Shown: in pieces, positions 34,051 to 43,712 of the stretch
Layout: each line of letters opens with the position of its first letter
How positions within the stretch are numbered: position 1 is the stretch's first letter
Assembly: GCA_943787375.1 (NCBI GenBank)
Contig: CALSME010000005.1
Span: 248,001-312,000, forward strand
Origin: an uncultured Polaribacter sp.
GTDB taxonomy: Bacteria; Bacteroidota; Bacteroidia; Flavobacteriales; Flavobacteriaceae
Reading direction: 5' to 3'
DNA length: 64,000 nt
Position numbers and translations under genes: made by a program
Notes under the pieces: model-generated
What the model saw: the letters and a program-made list of their open reading frames with translations, nothing else
Databases searched by the model: none
What the model was told of the DNA's origin: nothing

Positions 34051-36504
34051 TTAAAAACCACTACTACTTTCTTTAATATTATCATCGCGCTGTCTGCGTT
34101 GTTTTGCTTTGTTTTTTCCACGACCAAATTTGTAGTTGAATCCAATATATGCAGTCTGGCTTTCCCAATTAAATTTTCCATTTTGTATAAATGGATTGTC
34201 CGAATTAAAAGCGAACTTCATCCCTTTAAAAATATCATTTACTCTAAAGTTAATTGTTCCTTTGCCATCAAAAACTTGCAAACTAGCTCCCGTGTTTATC
34301 ATCCACATATTTTTAGATTTCCATTGAATATCTTCCTGAGGGCCACGGTACATTGCAAATAATTGTATGTTTAAACCTTTCGAAACTTTAAAACTGTTAT
34401 TGACTCTTCCATTAAAAACTTGGTTAGTTACTGCTATTTTTTGTGCATTTGGATCTACTAAATTTACAGTGCCAAATTGTTTTTGAGAATAAAAATCCAT
34501 ACTAGAATTTACCCGCCACCAATTTGCAATTTTATAGTTTATAGAAAATTCTAATCCATAAGCGTCTGTGTTTTGAAAATTAGTCCAAGAAAGAATCTGT
34601 TTTACCTCGGTTGGATCATTTGGATCTTTATACGTTACCCGTGAAATATTGTCGTTAATAGCCCTGTAAAAAGTACCCAATGTTACCGATCCCTTTTTAA
34701 TTTGACGGGTATAATTTACTTCATAAGAATTGGTAAATTGTGGTAATATATTGGGATTACCAATCGAAGTGATTAAAGGGGTACTCCATTCTCTAATTGG
34801 GTTTACTTGTCCGATTCCCGGTCTGTCAACTCTTTTACTATAACTTATTTGAAATTGATTTTTTTCTGAAGGATTAAAGGTGAAAAATACTGAAGGATAC
34901 ATGTTGAAAAAATCTTGTTTTACCTCTTGAGAAGCATTGCCATCTCTATTAAAATTTCCAATCGCTTCAAATTGTTCTAAACGTGCCCCTAATTGCATGG
35001 TGACTTTTCCAAAATTATGGCCATAATTGGCATAGGCTGAATAGATTTTTCTGTCATAATTAAAATCAGAGTTTCCTAAGGGTTGAATAGCTGCATTATT
35101 TTCACTGTCAAAAATAATTTCATCCTGATCTGTAATATTGGTATTGGTCGTATTGTTTTCTCTATACTCTATACCAAATTCTAGTTTTATTTTTATAGAA
35201 ATAGGATTTGTATAATCGATGTTTACAAGTGTATTGTTTTGTTTTCTGATGATGTCATTGGTGAAATTTAAAACTTTAAAATCAGTATCAGATGGATTTT
35301 TGATGAGGTCTTTGTTTTCTGCGTCTTCAGATGAATCTGTATCTGAATAAGTAGCTTCAAATTCTATATTGTGTCCCTCTTTTTCAAATGCTCTCGAGTA
35401 GTTTATATTATAAGCCCCTGTTTGATTCTCTTGAAGTTGTACATTTGGTGAGTTAGATCTAATATTGCCATTTTCAGTTACTACTGTTAATCCGCTACCA
35501 TCCCCTTGAAACCAATTTTGTGTGGTATAAAATGACAGTGTGTTTTTTGTGTCTACATAGATGTCAGCTCCAATTTTTACAAGATGTGATCGATTGTCAT
35601 TATTAAAAATAAAGTCCTGTAGTCTGTTTGCATCGGGTCTATTTACAAACCCAAAATTGTAGTTTTCTCCGCCATTAAAACCATAATTTCCAAAGAAATT
35701 TACTTTCCCCGTTTTATAATTCATATTGGTAGCCGTGTTGTAACGAACATAGTGCCCTGCTGTTATACCGGTATCTAAAGAACCATTAAACCCCATGTTT
35801 GCGTTCTTATTCAATATAATATTGATAATCCCGCTCATTCCTTCTGGACTGTATTTTGCAGATGGATTTGTAATTAACTCAATACTTTTTATAGCGGTTG
35901 AAGGAATTTGTTTTAGCAATTGTGCTGCAGAAATATTGGTGGGCTTGCCATCTATTAAAATACGTACATTTTCATTTCCACGTAAACTAATTGCCCCCGT
36001 TTGGCTGTCGACACTTACAGATTGTACATTGTTTAATAATTCTGAAGCGGTGGTACCAGAGGAGGTTAAGTCTTTACCAACATTGATTACTTTTCGATCT
36101 ACTTTTTGAACAACCGTAGAGGTTTCTGCCCTCACTACAACTTCATCCAACCGATCACTAGCTTCATTTAGCAAAATAGTTTCTAAATTGATTTTTTTGT
36201 TCTCGGTGGTAATATTTATATTCTTAGTGAAGGTTTCAAATCCAATATATTGCACTTCGATACTGCTGTTTCCAGTAGGAATTCCTTTAATTTCGAACAT
36301 TCCTTCTTCATTTGTAATGCCCCCTGTAATAATTTTTTTAGCCAGATCTTTGACAACAATATTCACATAAGGCAGCGCTTCTTTTGAACTATTATCGATT
36401 ACTTTTCCAAAAATAACTCCAGGAGTCTTGAGTTTGTTTTTTGTTGCCTGAGCAAAAGAATTTGCTGATAAAATAAGGGATGTTAAAAACAGTAATTTTT
36501 TCAT
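34051..36504 (-). CDS. Outer-membrane beta-barrel receptor (TonB-dependent-like), copy 1
   Basis: An 817-residue outer-membrane protein. Residues 1-19 are a signal peptide; a CarboxypepD_reg-like domain follows (GKVIDNSSKEALPYVNIVVKD); a plug domain includes VRILIDGKPTNISAAQLL and LITNPSAKYSPEGMSGIINI; the rest is an OMP_b-brl_3-type barrel. After the barrel comes a charged tail (RGKNKAKQRRQRDDN...). The ligand is unknown. A paralogue with the same layout and tail lies at 39867-42266. No SusD partner or TonB box was identified. Confidence 0.88.
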   Translation of the reverse strand: MKKLLFLTSLILSANSFAQATKNKLKTPGVIFGKVIDNSSKEALPYVNIVVKDLAKKIITGGITNEEGMFEIKGIPTGNSSIEVQYIGFETFTKNINITTENKKINLETILLNEASDRLDEVVVRAETSTVVQKVDRKVINVGKDLTSSGTTASELLNNVQSVSVDSQTGAISLRGNENVRILIDGKPTNISAAQLLKQIPSTAIKSIELITNPSAKYSPEGMSGIINIILNKNANMGFNGSLDTGITAGHYVRYNTATNMNYKTGKVNFFGNYGFNGGENYNFGFVNRPDANRLQDFIFNNDNRSHLVKIGADIYVDTKNTLSFYTTQNWFQGDGSGLTVVTENGNIRSNSPNVQLQENQTGAYNINYSRAFEKEGHNIEFEATYSDTDSSEDAENKDLIKNPSDTDFKVLNFTNDIIRKQNNTLVNIDYTNPISIKIKLEFGIEYRENNTTNTNITDQDEIIFDSENNAAIQPLGNSDFNYDRKIYSAYANYGHNFGKVTMQLGARLEQFEAIGNFNRDGNASQEVKQDFFNMYPSVFFTFNPSEKNQFQISYSKRVDRPGIGQVNPIREWSTPLITSIGNPNILPQFTNSYEVNYTRQIKKGSVTLGTFYRAINDNISRVTYKDPNDPTEVKQILSWTNFQNTDAYGLEFSINYKIANWWRVNSSMDFYSQKQFGTVNLVDPNAQKIAVTNQVFNGRVNNSFKVSKGLNIQLFAMYRGPQEDIQWKSKNMWMINTGASLQVFDGKGTINFRVNDIFKGMKFAFNSDNPFIQNGKFNWESQTAYIGFNYKFGRGKNKAKQRRQRDDNIKESSSGF

Positions 36505-36769
36505 TTGTTCATTTTTTTAAGAGTTATTGCCTTTAAGCTCTATAATGACAAACAGACGTTACAAAGGATGTTTATGTTACTCAATTTATTATTTTTAACG
36601 TATAATTAACATCCTGAATCCTTCGAAATTGAATCTAGATATCATCAAGGTGAATTGAAAATTAGCGCGCAGGACTACTGCTTACTTGGTGTTAAGTGAT
36701 TTTAAGTAAAAGAAATTAAAAGGAATATTGAAAAACGAAAGTTGTTTTTCTTAATTTTATAATACGAAT
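36505..36769. other. 265-base spacer upstream of receptor copy 1
   Basis: The spacer lies between the receptor start and the lpxK stop. It holds GGATGTT at 36566-36572 facing AACATCC at 36608-36614, a possible operator for the receptor. No exact TAnnTTTG box, RNA gene or ORF is evident. Confidence 0.4.
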
Positions 36770-37801
36770 TTATTCGTCAGAAAAATCTTGGATATGACCG
36801 ATAATAAGATTGTCAAAATCTTGTTTTTGATTGCCTATAAATTGAGTTTCTATAGCCAGATAATTCAATTCATTCAATCTGTTGTACAAACGGATATAGT
36901 CTTTTTCAGTGGTTAAAAGAAGTCTATTTTCTATATTCATTTTGGAGAACTTTTGTTGAATTTGCTCAATTTCTTTTTTCGAAAAATGATGATGATCTGC
37001 ATATTCTTGATGTTCAAAACGAACGTTTAAACTTTTTAAATGCTTCAAAAACGGAGTCGGATTTGCAATTCCAGTAATCAATAAAACTTCATAGTCTTTT
37101 AAGTTGCTTGTTAAAATCGAGTTGCTCCCTTTTGTTTTATCAGCATAAGAAATGAATGAAAAAAATAAGGGTTTTTTAAATTGCTGTAGCTTTTTTTGAA
37201 TATTTTCCATCTCGGAAATAGAAATATTTTCAGGACATTTTGTTACTACAATTGCATTAGCTCTTTTTGCTCCTGTGCTGCGCTCTCTGAGGTTTCCAGC
37301 TGGTAATAAAAAATCATCAACAAAAAGATCCTTGTATTTTGTTAGTAAGATATAGAAACTTGATTTTACTTTCCGATGTTGATAGGCATCGTCTAATAAA
37401 ATTACTTCCGGATTTTTAGTAGTAATTAAAATTTTAATTCCATTTACGCGATTAGCATCTACGGCTACAGCAATGTTTTTAAATTTATTGAAGTATTGCA
37501 GCGGCTCATCTCCAACTTCCTCTGCAGAAGACGCTGCATCCAATAAAACAAAATCTTTGGTGCTTCTTTTATAGCCTCTGCTTAAAACAGAGAGCACATG
37601 TTTGTCCCTTAATAAACGAATTAGATACTCAATTTGAGGCGTTTTCCCTGTGCCTCCCACACTTAAATTCCCAACAGTAATCGTTGGAATTTTAAAAGAG
37701 GTTTCTTTAAAAAAACCGAGATCAAACATTAGGTTACGTAAGGAAGTAACAATGTCGTATGCGATTGAAAATGGAAATAATAAAAAACGTAAAAATTTCA
37801 T
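36770..37801 (-). CDS. lpxK: Tetraacyldisaccharide 4'-kinase
   Basis: A 343-residue membrane-associated kinase that phosphorylates the 4' position of the lipid A precursor. A hydrophobic N-terminal helix (MKFLRFLLFPFSIAYDIV) anchors it; the P-loop VGNLSVGGTGKTPQIEYL lies at 43-60; LLDDAYQHRKVK and TEKDYIRL follow. I chose ATG 37801; the two codons upstream starting at a GTG add only ML. It shows that the organism makes lipid A. The gene is divergent from nif3. Confidence 0.95.
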   Translation of the reverse strand: MKFLRFLLFPFSIAYDIVTSLRNLMFDLGFFKETSFKIPTITVGNLSVGGTGKTPQIEYLIRLLRDKHVLSVLSRGYKRSTKDFVLLDAASSAEEVGDEPLQYFNKFKNIAVAVDANRVNGIKILITTKNPEVILLDDAYQHRKVKSSFYILLTKYKDLFVDDFLLPAGNLRERSTGAKRANAIVVTKCPENISISEMENIQKKLQQFKKPLFFSFISYADKTKGSNSILTSNLKDYEVLLITGIANPTPFLKHLKSLNVRFEHQEYADHHHFSKKEIEQIQQKFSKMNIENRLLLTTEKDYIRLYNRLNELNYLAIETQFIGNQKQDFDNLIIGHIQDFSDE

Positions 37802-37847
37802 TAGCACGAAAATAACTCATTTTTATGGATTGATAGAAGGAAAATGC

Positions 37848-37855
37848 TAACTTTG
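37848..37855 (+). promoter_or_regulatory. -7 promoter box of the Nif3-like gene
   Basis: TAACTTTG fits TAnnTTTG and lies 22 bases before the ATG at 37878. A TTG at 37830-37832 is rather close for a -33 element. Confidence 0.45.
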
Positions 37856-37877
37856 GTCTTTGCTGAAATGATATAAA

Positions 37878-38972
37878 ATGAAGATAAAGGAAATTACGCG
37901 ATATATAGAGGAACTAGCGCCACTTAATTATGCTGAAGATTTTGACAACGTTGGTTTGTTGGTTGGAAGTTATGATTCGGAAGTATCAGGTGTTTTAGTA
38001 ACATTGGATACTTTAGAGGAAACAATTGATGAGGCCATTGCAAAAAAATGCAACCTCATTGTTAGTTTTCATCCGATAATTTTTGCGGGTTTAAAAAAAC
38101 TAAACGGACATTCCTATGTTGAAAGAGTTGTTTTAAAAGCGATTAAAAATGACATTGCGATTTACGCAACACACACAGCCTTAGACAATTCTAAAAATGG
38201 AGTTTCTGCAAAAATGTGTGAAGTGTTAGGTTTAAAAAACACAAAAATTTTGATTCCCAAAAAAGGAATTATAAAAAAACTAACTACGGTTGTGCCCACT
38301 AAAAATGCCGTTTCTTTAAGAAATTCACTTTTTGAAGCAGGTGGCGGTGCAATTGGAAATTATGAGCATAGCTCCTTTAGTACAACTGGAGAAAGTACTT
38401 TTAAAGGAAACGAAAATTCCAATCCAGTTTTGGGTGAGAAAGAAGTGCTTCAGATTGAAAATGAGATACAAATCAGTATCCTCTTTGAACAAAAAAATGA
38501 GGCTAAAATATTGCAATGTTTACAAACAGCGCATCCTTATGAAGAAGTAGCCTATGAGGTTGTTACTATAGAAAATGTACATCAAGATATTGGAATGGGC
38601 ATGCTTGGTGAATTTACCGAGCCTATGGAAGAAAAGGATTTTTTAAGTTATTTGAAAAAGACGATGCAAACAGCATGTGTCCGACATTCTAAATTGCTTC
38701 ATAAAAAAATAAAAAAAGTAGCGGTTCTTGGAGGTGCGGGAAGTTTTGCAATTTCAGACGCAAAAAGAGCAGGAGCAGATGCCTATGTAAGTGCCGATTT
38801 TAAATATCATGAGTTTTTTAAAGCTGAAAATGACATCTTATTAGCAGATATTGGACATTATGAAAGCGAACAGTTTACAAAAAACCTTTTGGTTGATTAT
38901 CTTACGAAAAAATTTAGTAATTTTGCAATCGTTTTATCACAAAAAAGTACGAACCCTATTTATTACATATAA
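37878..38972 (+). CDS. Nif3-like dinuclear metal centre protein
   Basis: A 364-residue protein of the Nif3/YbgI/YqfO family. Metal-binding motifs of the two halves are visible: SFHPIIF, YATHTALDNSKNG near the front, and DIGHYESEQF near the end. The middle, about residues 125-235, is the extra PII-like insert of the long YqfO type (QCLQTAHPYEEVAYEV). Some members were called GTP cyclohydrolase I type 2, but the activity is uncertain. The coiled-coil gene starts 2 bases after the stop; the pairing is common in Bacteroidota and elsewhere. Confidence 0.92.
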   Translation: MKIKEITRYIEELAPLNYAEDFDNVGLLVGSYDSEVSGVLVTLDTLEETIDEAIAKKCNLIVSFHPIIFAGLKKLNGHSYVERVVLKAIKNDIAIYATHTALDNSKNGVSAKMCEVLGLKNTKILIPKKGIIKKLTTVVPTKNAVSLRNSLFEAGGGAIGNYEHSSFSTTGESTFKGNENSNPVLGEKEVLQIENEIQISILFEQKNEAKILQCLQTAHPYEEVAYEVVTIENVHQDIGMGMLGEFTEPMEEKDFLSYLKKTMQTACVRHSKLLHKKIKKVAVLGGAGSFAISDAKRAGADAYVSADFKYHEFFKAENDILLADIGHYESEQFTKNLLVDYLTKKFSNFAIVLSQKSTNPIYYI

Positions 38973-38974
38973 AC

Positions 38975-39748
38975 ATGGCAAAGAAGAAAGAAGTTTCTGT
39001 TGAACAAAAATTAAGAGCACTTTACGATTTACAATTGATCGACTCTAGAATTGACGAAATTAGAAACGTTAGAGGAGAATTACCTTTAGAGGTTGAAGAT
39101 TTAGCTGATGAGGTTGCCGGTTTAAACACGCGTGTTTCGAATTTAAGTGAAGATGTTTCTAATTTAGAAACAGATATCAATAATAAGAAATTAGCAATTG
39201 ACGAATCGAAATCGTTGATGAAAAAATACGAAGAGCAACAACAAAAAGTTCGTAACAATAGAGAGTTTGATTCCTTAGCAAAAGAAATAGAATTTCAAGA
39301 TTTAGAAATTCAGTTGGCCGATAAGAGAATCAATGAGTTTAAAGCTAAAATTACCCAGAAAGAAGTAGTAATCGCTACAACTAAAGAGAAACTAGCAAAG
39401 CAAGAGCAACATTTAGGTCATAAAAAATCTGAATTGGATGCCATTTTAAAAGAAACGGAAAAAGAAGAAAAACTGTTGGCTGAGAAATCAGAAGAGTATT
39501 CAAAATCTTTAGATCCACATTTATTTACGGCTTATAACAGAATAAGAACGAAAGTAAAAAATGGTTTAGCGGTTGTTGCTATTGAAAGAGGTGCTTCAGG
39601 AGGATCGTATTTTACAATACCACCACAAGTACAGTTAGAAATTGCAAATAGAAAAAGAATTACAATCGACGAGCACAGTGGTCGTATCTTAGTGGATGCT
39701 GCATTGGCAGAAGAAGAAAAACAAAAAATCGATAAAATTTTCTCTTAA
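38975..39748 (+). CDS. Zinc-ribbon (DUF164/CT398-like) coiled-coil protein lacking its cysteines
   Basis: A 257-residue protein. Residues 11-180 form a long coiled coil rich in Leu, Glu and Lys. The C-terminal part aligns with the C4 zinc ribbon of the DUF164 family (GGSYFTIPPQVQLEI...ITIDEHSGRILVD), but where relatives have CxxC pairs this protein has RGAS and DEHS; it has no cysteine at all. It cannot bind zinc in the usual way. The role is unknown; structural relatives interact with secretion or flagellar components. It is coupled to nif3 upstream and ends in a strong terminator. Confidence 0.85.
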   Translation: MAKKKEVSVEQKLRALYDLQLIDSRIDEIRNVRGELPLEVEDLADEVAGLNTRVSNLSEDVSNLETDINNKKLAIDESKSLMKKYEEQQQKVRNNREFDSLAKEIEFQDLEIQLADKRINEFKAKITQKEVVIATTKEKLAKQEQHLGHKKSELDAILKETEKEEKLLAEKSEEYSKSLDPHLFTAYNRIRTKVKNGLAVVAIERGASGGSYFTIPPQVQLEIANRKRITIDEHSGRILVDAALAEEEKQKIDKIFS

Positions 39749-39771
39749 GAATATAATTTTACGATTATTTA

Positions 39772-39810
39772 TATAAAAAAACTCGAAGTTTTACTTCGAG
39801 TTTTTTTATA
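39772..39810. terminator. Bidirectional intrinsic terminator, 18-bp perfect stem
   Basis: TATAAAAAAACTCGAAGT at 39772-39789 pairs exactly with ACTTCGAGTTTTTTTATA at 39793-39810, loop TTT. It lies between the zinc-ribbon-like gene and the convergent receptor copy 2. Confidence 0.93.
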
Positions 39811-39866
39811 CTCATTTCTGATTGGATTTGTTTTGATGTGCTTTCAATAAAGAGGTATTTTTCTTC

Positions 39867-42266
39867 TTATAAAACGCCGCCACTCCCTTTAGTTTCGTTG
39901 TCGTCTCTGTACCTTCGATCTCTATATTTGTTTTTCCCACTTCCAAAATCATACGAAAAACCAAGATAAATTGAACTATATTCTAGCGTAAAACTTCCTG
40001 TTTGTGGAAATGGGTTGGAAGAAGAAAATGCAAGTTTAAAATTATCAAAAATATCAGTTCCTCTTAAATTGATTGCCCCTTTTCCTTTTAAAATGGACCA
40101 TCTAGCCGACGCATTTACTAAAAAATATGGGTTTACTTTAAATTGCACATTCTCACTTTTTCCCTTATAAGAACCAGATAATTGAAAGCTTAATGTTTTG
40201 GATGTGTTAAAACGATTGCTAATTCGTACCCGAAAGAGTGCGTTTCTAATACTTTCTCTTTGGTTGTTTATAAAGCCAATACTTTCTTGGATGTATAAGC
40301 TCGAACTCGGTTTTACGGTCCACCATTTTTTAGGCTTGTAGCTTCCCGAAATTTCGATTCCATAACTATCTGAGGTATCATAGTTTTCATAGGAAAGTAT
40401 TTGCCGATCAATATGCTGAGGATCTTTGTTTATAATTCGACCAATTTTATTAGTGGTCTTTCTATAAAACCCCCCTAAAGTAACATTGCCTTTTGTGTAG
40501 TTTACCTCTAATGAGTTGGTGAATTGTGGAGCTAAGGTTCTGTTTCCTACAGAAATTGTTAAAGGCGAAGTCCATTCTTGAATTGGTGTTACTTGGTTGA
40601 TTCCTGGTCGATCAACCCGTCTGCTATATCCAAATTGAATTTCATCATTTTCTGAAAGTTGATAGGTTAGGAATGCGGAAGGATAGATACTAAAAATGGC
40701 ATCTGTATATGTCTCTTTATCATTTTTTAAGGTATTTAAAAAGTGCCCATCTACTGTAAAATGTTCGAAACGAACTCCAGCTTGTATTCCTATTTTTTTA
40801 TATTCTGTATTGAAGTTAATGTAGGCGGAATAAATTTCCCGATCATAATTAAATGTCGAATTCCCTCTTGCGGAGGTATTTGCAGTATTGCCTATTTCTA
40901 TTTCTTGATCAGTAATGATATGGTTGTAATATTTTAGATTTCTAGTTTCAACCCCGAGTTCTAAAGTTCCCTTTTTTAGAGGTTTTGCATAATCAATATT
41001 TAATAATAAACTACGACTGTTGTTGCTAATGGTATTGGTGTAATTATAAATTTTAGATTCTGGATTTATTGTTTCCGCCATCAAATCACTTTGCGGGCTG
41101 TTGCTTTCGGAGTAATTTATTTCAAATTCAATACTTTGTCCTTTGTCATCTATCTCTAATTTATAATTAAGATTGTAAGCTAGTTCCTCGATATCGTAAA
41201 TTGATACGTTTTTTGTGTCTAGTGTATTATTTCCGTTTTCTTTAGTTAATGTATTCACAAAAAAGTCAGTATCTATATAATTTTGAGTGGTATAAAAGGA
41301 AAGTGTACTTTTTGTATTCATATAAAAATCTAAACCATTTTTTATATAATGTGAAATTGAATGGTCTAAATAATCAATCTTTTGTGATAATGCTTTATCC
41401 TCTCTATTAAAGGTTGCAAACGTTTCAAATTTTCCAGTATCAACGCCATAGTTTCCATAAAAGTTAATTTTTCCGGACCGGTAATTATAATTTAAAGATC
41501 CTGTTGGTCGTCTATTGATGCTCTGTTCTGCTCCGAAAGAAACAGTTCCGTTAAAACCAATTGTTGTATTCTTTTTTAAGAGGATGTTTATAATTCCGCT
41601 CATTCCTTCTGGATTGTATTTTGCTGACGGATTTGTAATTAATTCTACACTTTTTACTGTGGAGGAGGGAAGTTGTTTCAATATCTGTGCAGTCGATAAA
41701 TTCGAAGGTTTTCCGTCAATCAATACACGTACGTTTTCATTCCCTCTTAAACTGATTGTGCCTGATTGATAGTTTACTTCAATGGATGGAATATTTTCTA
41801 ACATTTGCAATGAGTTGGTGCCAGTTGAAGCTAAATCTTTGCCTATGTTTATTATTTTTCGATCAATTTTCTGAATGACAGTTGCTCTTTCAGATTCAAT
41901 AATCACTCCGTCCAATTCAGCTATTTCCTCCTCAAGATAAATTGGAGCCATTTCAATTTTTTTATCAGTTATCAAAATTACTTTTTTTAGAACCTTTTTG
42001 TATCCAATATATTGAATTTCAACAAGAAGGGTGTCTAATGGTAGTTTTTTAATACTAAAGCTTCCCTTTTTATTTGTAATACCACCAGTAAATATGCTGT
42101 CTTTTTTTGTTTTGAATATAATACTAACATAGGGTAGTGGTTGCTTTGTTTTTTGGTCTAAGATAGTTCCCGAAATCCTACCATTATTTTTAATTTCTTG
42201 CTTCTTGTTCTGAGTATGTATTGAAAAGGAGATAAATAATATAAGTATAAAAACTCTTTTTTTCAT
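39867..42266 (-). CDS. Outer-membrane beta-barrel receptor (TonB-dependent-like), copy 2
   Basis: A 799-residue paralogue of the receptor at 34051-36504. Same order: signal peptide (about 1-18), CarboxypepD_reg-like domain (GTILDQKTKQPLPYVSIIFK), plug with VRVLIDGKPSNLSTAQIL and NPSAKYNPEGMSGIINILL, barrel, and a charged tail SGKNKYRDRRYRDDN. Equivalent blocks such as YSRRVDRPGINQVTPI and KRVDRPGIGQVNPI are shared between the two. The sequences have diverged, so they probably bind different ligands. A short GC-richer palindrome lies upstream at 42297-42309. Confidence 0.87.
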   Translation of the reverse strand: MKKRVFILILFISFSIHTQNKKQEIKNNGRISGTILDQKTKQPLPYVSIIFKTKKDSIFTGGITNKKGSFSIKKLPLDTLLVEIQYIGYKKVLKKVILITDKKIEMAPIYLEEEIAELDGVIIESERATVIQKIDRKIINIGKDLASTGTNSLQMLENIPSIEVNYQSGTISLRGNENVRVLIDGKPSNLSTAQILKQLPSSTVKSVELITNPSAKYNPEGMSGIINILLKKNTTIGFNGTVSFGAEQSINRRPTGSLNYNYRSGKINFYGNYGVDTGKFETFATFNREDKALSQKIDYLDHSISHYIKNGLDFYMNTKSTLSFYTTQNYIDTDFFVNTLTKENGNNTLDTKNVSIYDIEELAYNLNYKLEIDDKGQSIEFEINYSESNSPQSDLMAETINPESKIYNYTNTISNNSRSLLLNIDYAKPLKKGTLELGVETRNLKYYNHIITDQEIEIGNTANTSARGNSTFNYDREIYSAYINFNTEYKKIGIQAGVRFEHFTVDGHFLNTLKNDKETYTDAIFSIYPSAFLTYQLSENDEIQFGYSRRVDRPGINQVTPIQEWTSPLTISVGNRTLAPQFTNSLEVNYTKGNVTLGGFYRKTTNKIGRIINKDPQHIDRQILSYENYDTSDSYGIEISGSYKPKKWWTVKPSSSLYIQESIGFINNQRESIRNALFRVRISNRFNTSKTLSFQLSGSYKGKSENVQFKVNPYFLVNASARWSILKGKGAINLRGTDIFDNFKLAFSSSNPFPQTGSFTLEYSSIYLGFSYDFGSGKNKYRDRRYRDDNETKGSGGVL

Positions 42267-42296
42267 AATTCAATTTTGGTTTTACTAGAAAAAAAC

Positions 42297-42309
42297 GGGA
42301 ACGATTCCC
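42297..42309 (-). promoter_or_regulatory. Short palindrome with T-run in the leader of receptor copy 2
   Basis: GGGAATCGTTCCC read on the minus strand forms a 5-bp stem followed by GTTTTTTT, 30 bases before the receptor ATG. It could be an operator or a weak attenuator; the stem is short. Confidence 0.25.
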
Positions 42310-42435
42310 TTATTTATAGAATATAAATGTATGTTATTTTTTTAAATGTATCATTTTTTTTAATCAATAAAAATATGTTTCTTAGTATTATCTTTTTGAC
42401 TATATTTATTTTCTAATCAATGTCCCCCTTTTTCC

Positions 42436-42798
42436 ATGAAAAATTACACATTAGTTTTTGGAGCTTCTCTAAAAGAAGATCGATATTCCAATCGGGTTAT
42501 AAAAAAGCTCCGAGAAAATAAACAAGAAGTTGTTGCTTTTGGTTTGCGAGAAGGGATTGTTTCTAATGTGAAAATTATTTCTGAACTACTAGATTATGAG
42601 TATATCGATACCGTTACCTTGTATTTAGGACCCAAAAGACAAGAAGCATATTATCATTATATCATCAGTTTAAAACCAAGAAGAGTCATTTTTAATCCAG
42701 GAACAGAAAATAGTGCTTTTGTAAAACTGCTTGAAGAAAATAGTATAGAAAGTGATGTTGCCTGTACTTTAGTTTTGTTGGCTACCAATCAATATTAA
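42436..42798 (+). CDS. CoA-binding domain protein (CoA_binding_2)
   Basis: A 120-residue single-domain Rossmann protein. YTLVFGASLKEDRYSNRVIKKL at the N-terminus and KPRRVIFNPGTENSAFVKLLEENSIE near the C-terminus match the CoA_binding_2 (YccU-like) family. Members are predicted to bind CoA; the biological role is not known. The short upstream run CCCCC before the ATG is unlike its A/T-rich surroundings. The stop shares TTAA at 42795-42798 with the convergent rnz. Confidence 0.88.
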   Translation: MKNYTLVFGASLKEDRYSNRVIKKLRENKQEVVAFGLREGIVSNVKIISELLDYEYIDTVTLYLGPKRQEAYYHYIISLKPRRVIFNPGTENSAFVKLLEENSIESDVACTLVLLATNQY

Positions 42799-43712
42799 TT
42801 CACAGTAAAAACTTTTCCTGCTTCTGCTACATCCGTGTTTTTAAAGACTTTTGTTGCCTCTGTTTTAAACGCTGATATCTCTTTGTAGCGGCCAGAATAA
42901 TGCCCTAAAACGAGTTGTTTTACATTCGCTTCCTTTGCTATTTGTGCTGCTTGCTTTGCTGTAGAATGCTTTGTTTTTATGGCCAAATCTTCTCTGTCCG
43001 AAAGAAAAGTTGCTTCATGATAAAGCAAATCTGCATTTTTTATTTGTGGAACAATATCTGGTTTGTAAGTAGTGTCACTACAAAAAGCATAACGAATTGG
43101 TTTTGTTGGAGGTAGTGTCAATTCTGAATTTAAAATGACTTCACCCGATGGTAAAAGGATGTCTTTTCCGGCCTTTATATTTAGGTAATCTGCACGATCA
43201 ATTTCTTCATAATTGGCAATGTTCTCCATATGTAATTTTAGAGAACTTTCTTTTTCAGTAAACAAGTACCCATTGGTGTAAACGCGATGCCTTAAGGGAA
43301 TTGTACTTACTGAGACCTTTTCGTCTTCAAAAATAACCTCACTCTCTTTGGAAACTAACTCATGAAAAACCATCTTATACTTTGCATGTGATTGTGATGT
43401 TTTTAAAGAAAGTAAAGTCACCTCTTTAATTCCTTTTGGTCCATAAATGTGCAATTCCTTTTCTCGACTTAAAATTCCAAAAGTAGAAAGGAGCCCTACC
43501 AAGCCATAAAAATGATCTCCATGTAAATGAGAAATAAAAATATGAGTAATTTTTGTAAAACCAATTTTATAATGTCGCATTTGTCGTTGCGTACCTTCGC
43601 CACAATCTATCAAAAAATGGCGGTTGTTGATTTCTAAATATTGTGAAGTTGGATGTGCATTTGCGCGAGGAGTTGCCGAATGACAGCCCAAAATGGTTAA
43701 TTTTAAGCTCAT
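42795..43712 (-). CDS. rnz: Ribonuclease Z
   Basis: A 305-residue metallo-beta-lactamase-fold endonuclease that matures the 3' ends of tRNA precursors. SHLHGDHFYGL at 61-71 holds the zinc-binding HxHxDH, with CGEGTQRQM just before, LLYHEATF and LGHYSGRY near the end. Length is typical of the short form. It starts with ATG overlapping the T9SS-domain gene stop (ATGA), so it is translationally coupled, and it is last in the pyrR-pyrB gene string. Confidence 0.96.
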   Translation of the reverse strand: MSLKLTILGCHSATPRANAHPTSQYLEINNRHFLIDCGEGTQRQMRHYKIGFTKITHIFISHLHGDHFYGLVGLLSTFGILSREKELHIYGPKGIKEVTLLSLKTSQSHAKYKMVFHELVSKESEVIFEDEKVSVSTIPLRHRVYTNGYLFTEKESSLKLHMENIANYEEIDRADYLNIKAGKDILLPSGEVILNSELTLPPTKPIRYAFCSDTTYKPDIVPQIKNADLLYHEATFLSDREDLAIKTKHSTAKQAAQIAKEANVKQLVLGHYSGRYKEISAFKTEATKVFKNTDVAEAGKVFTVN

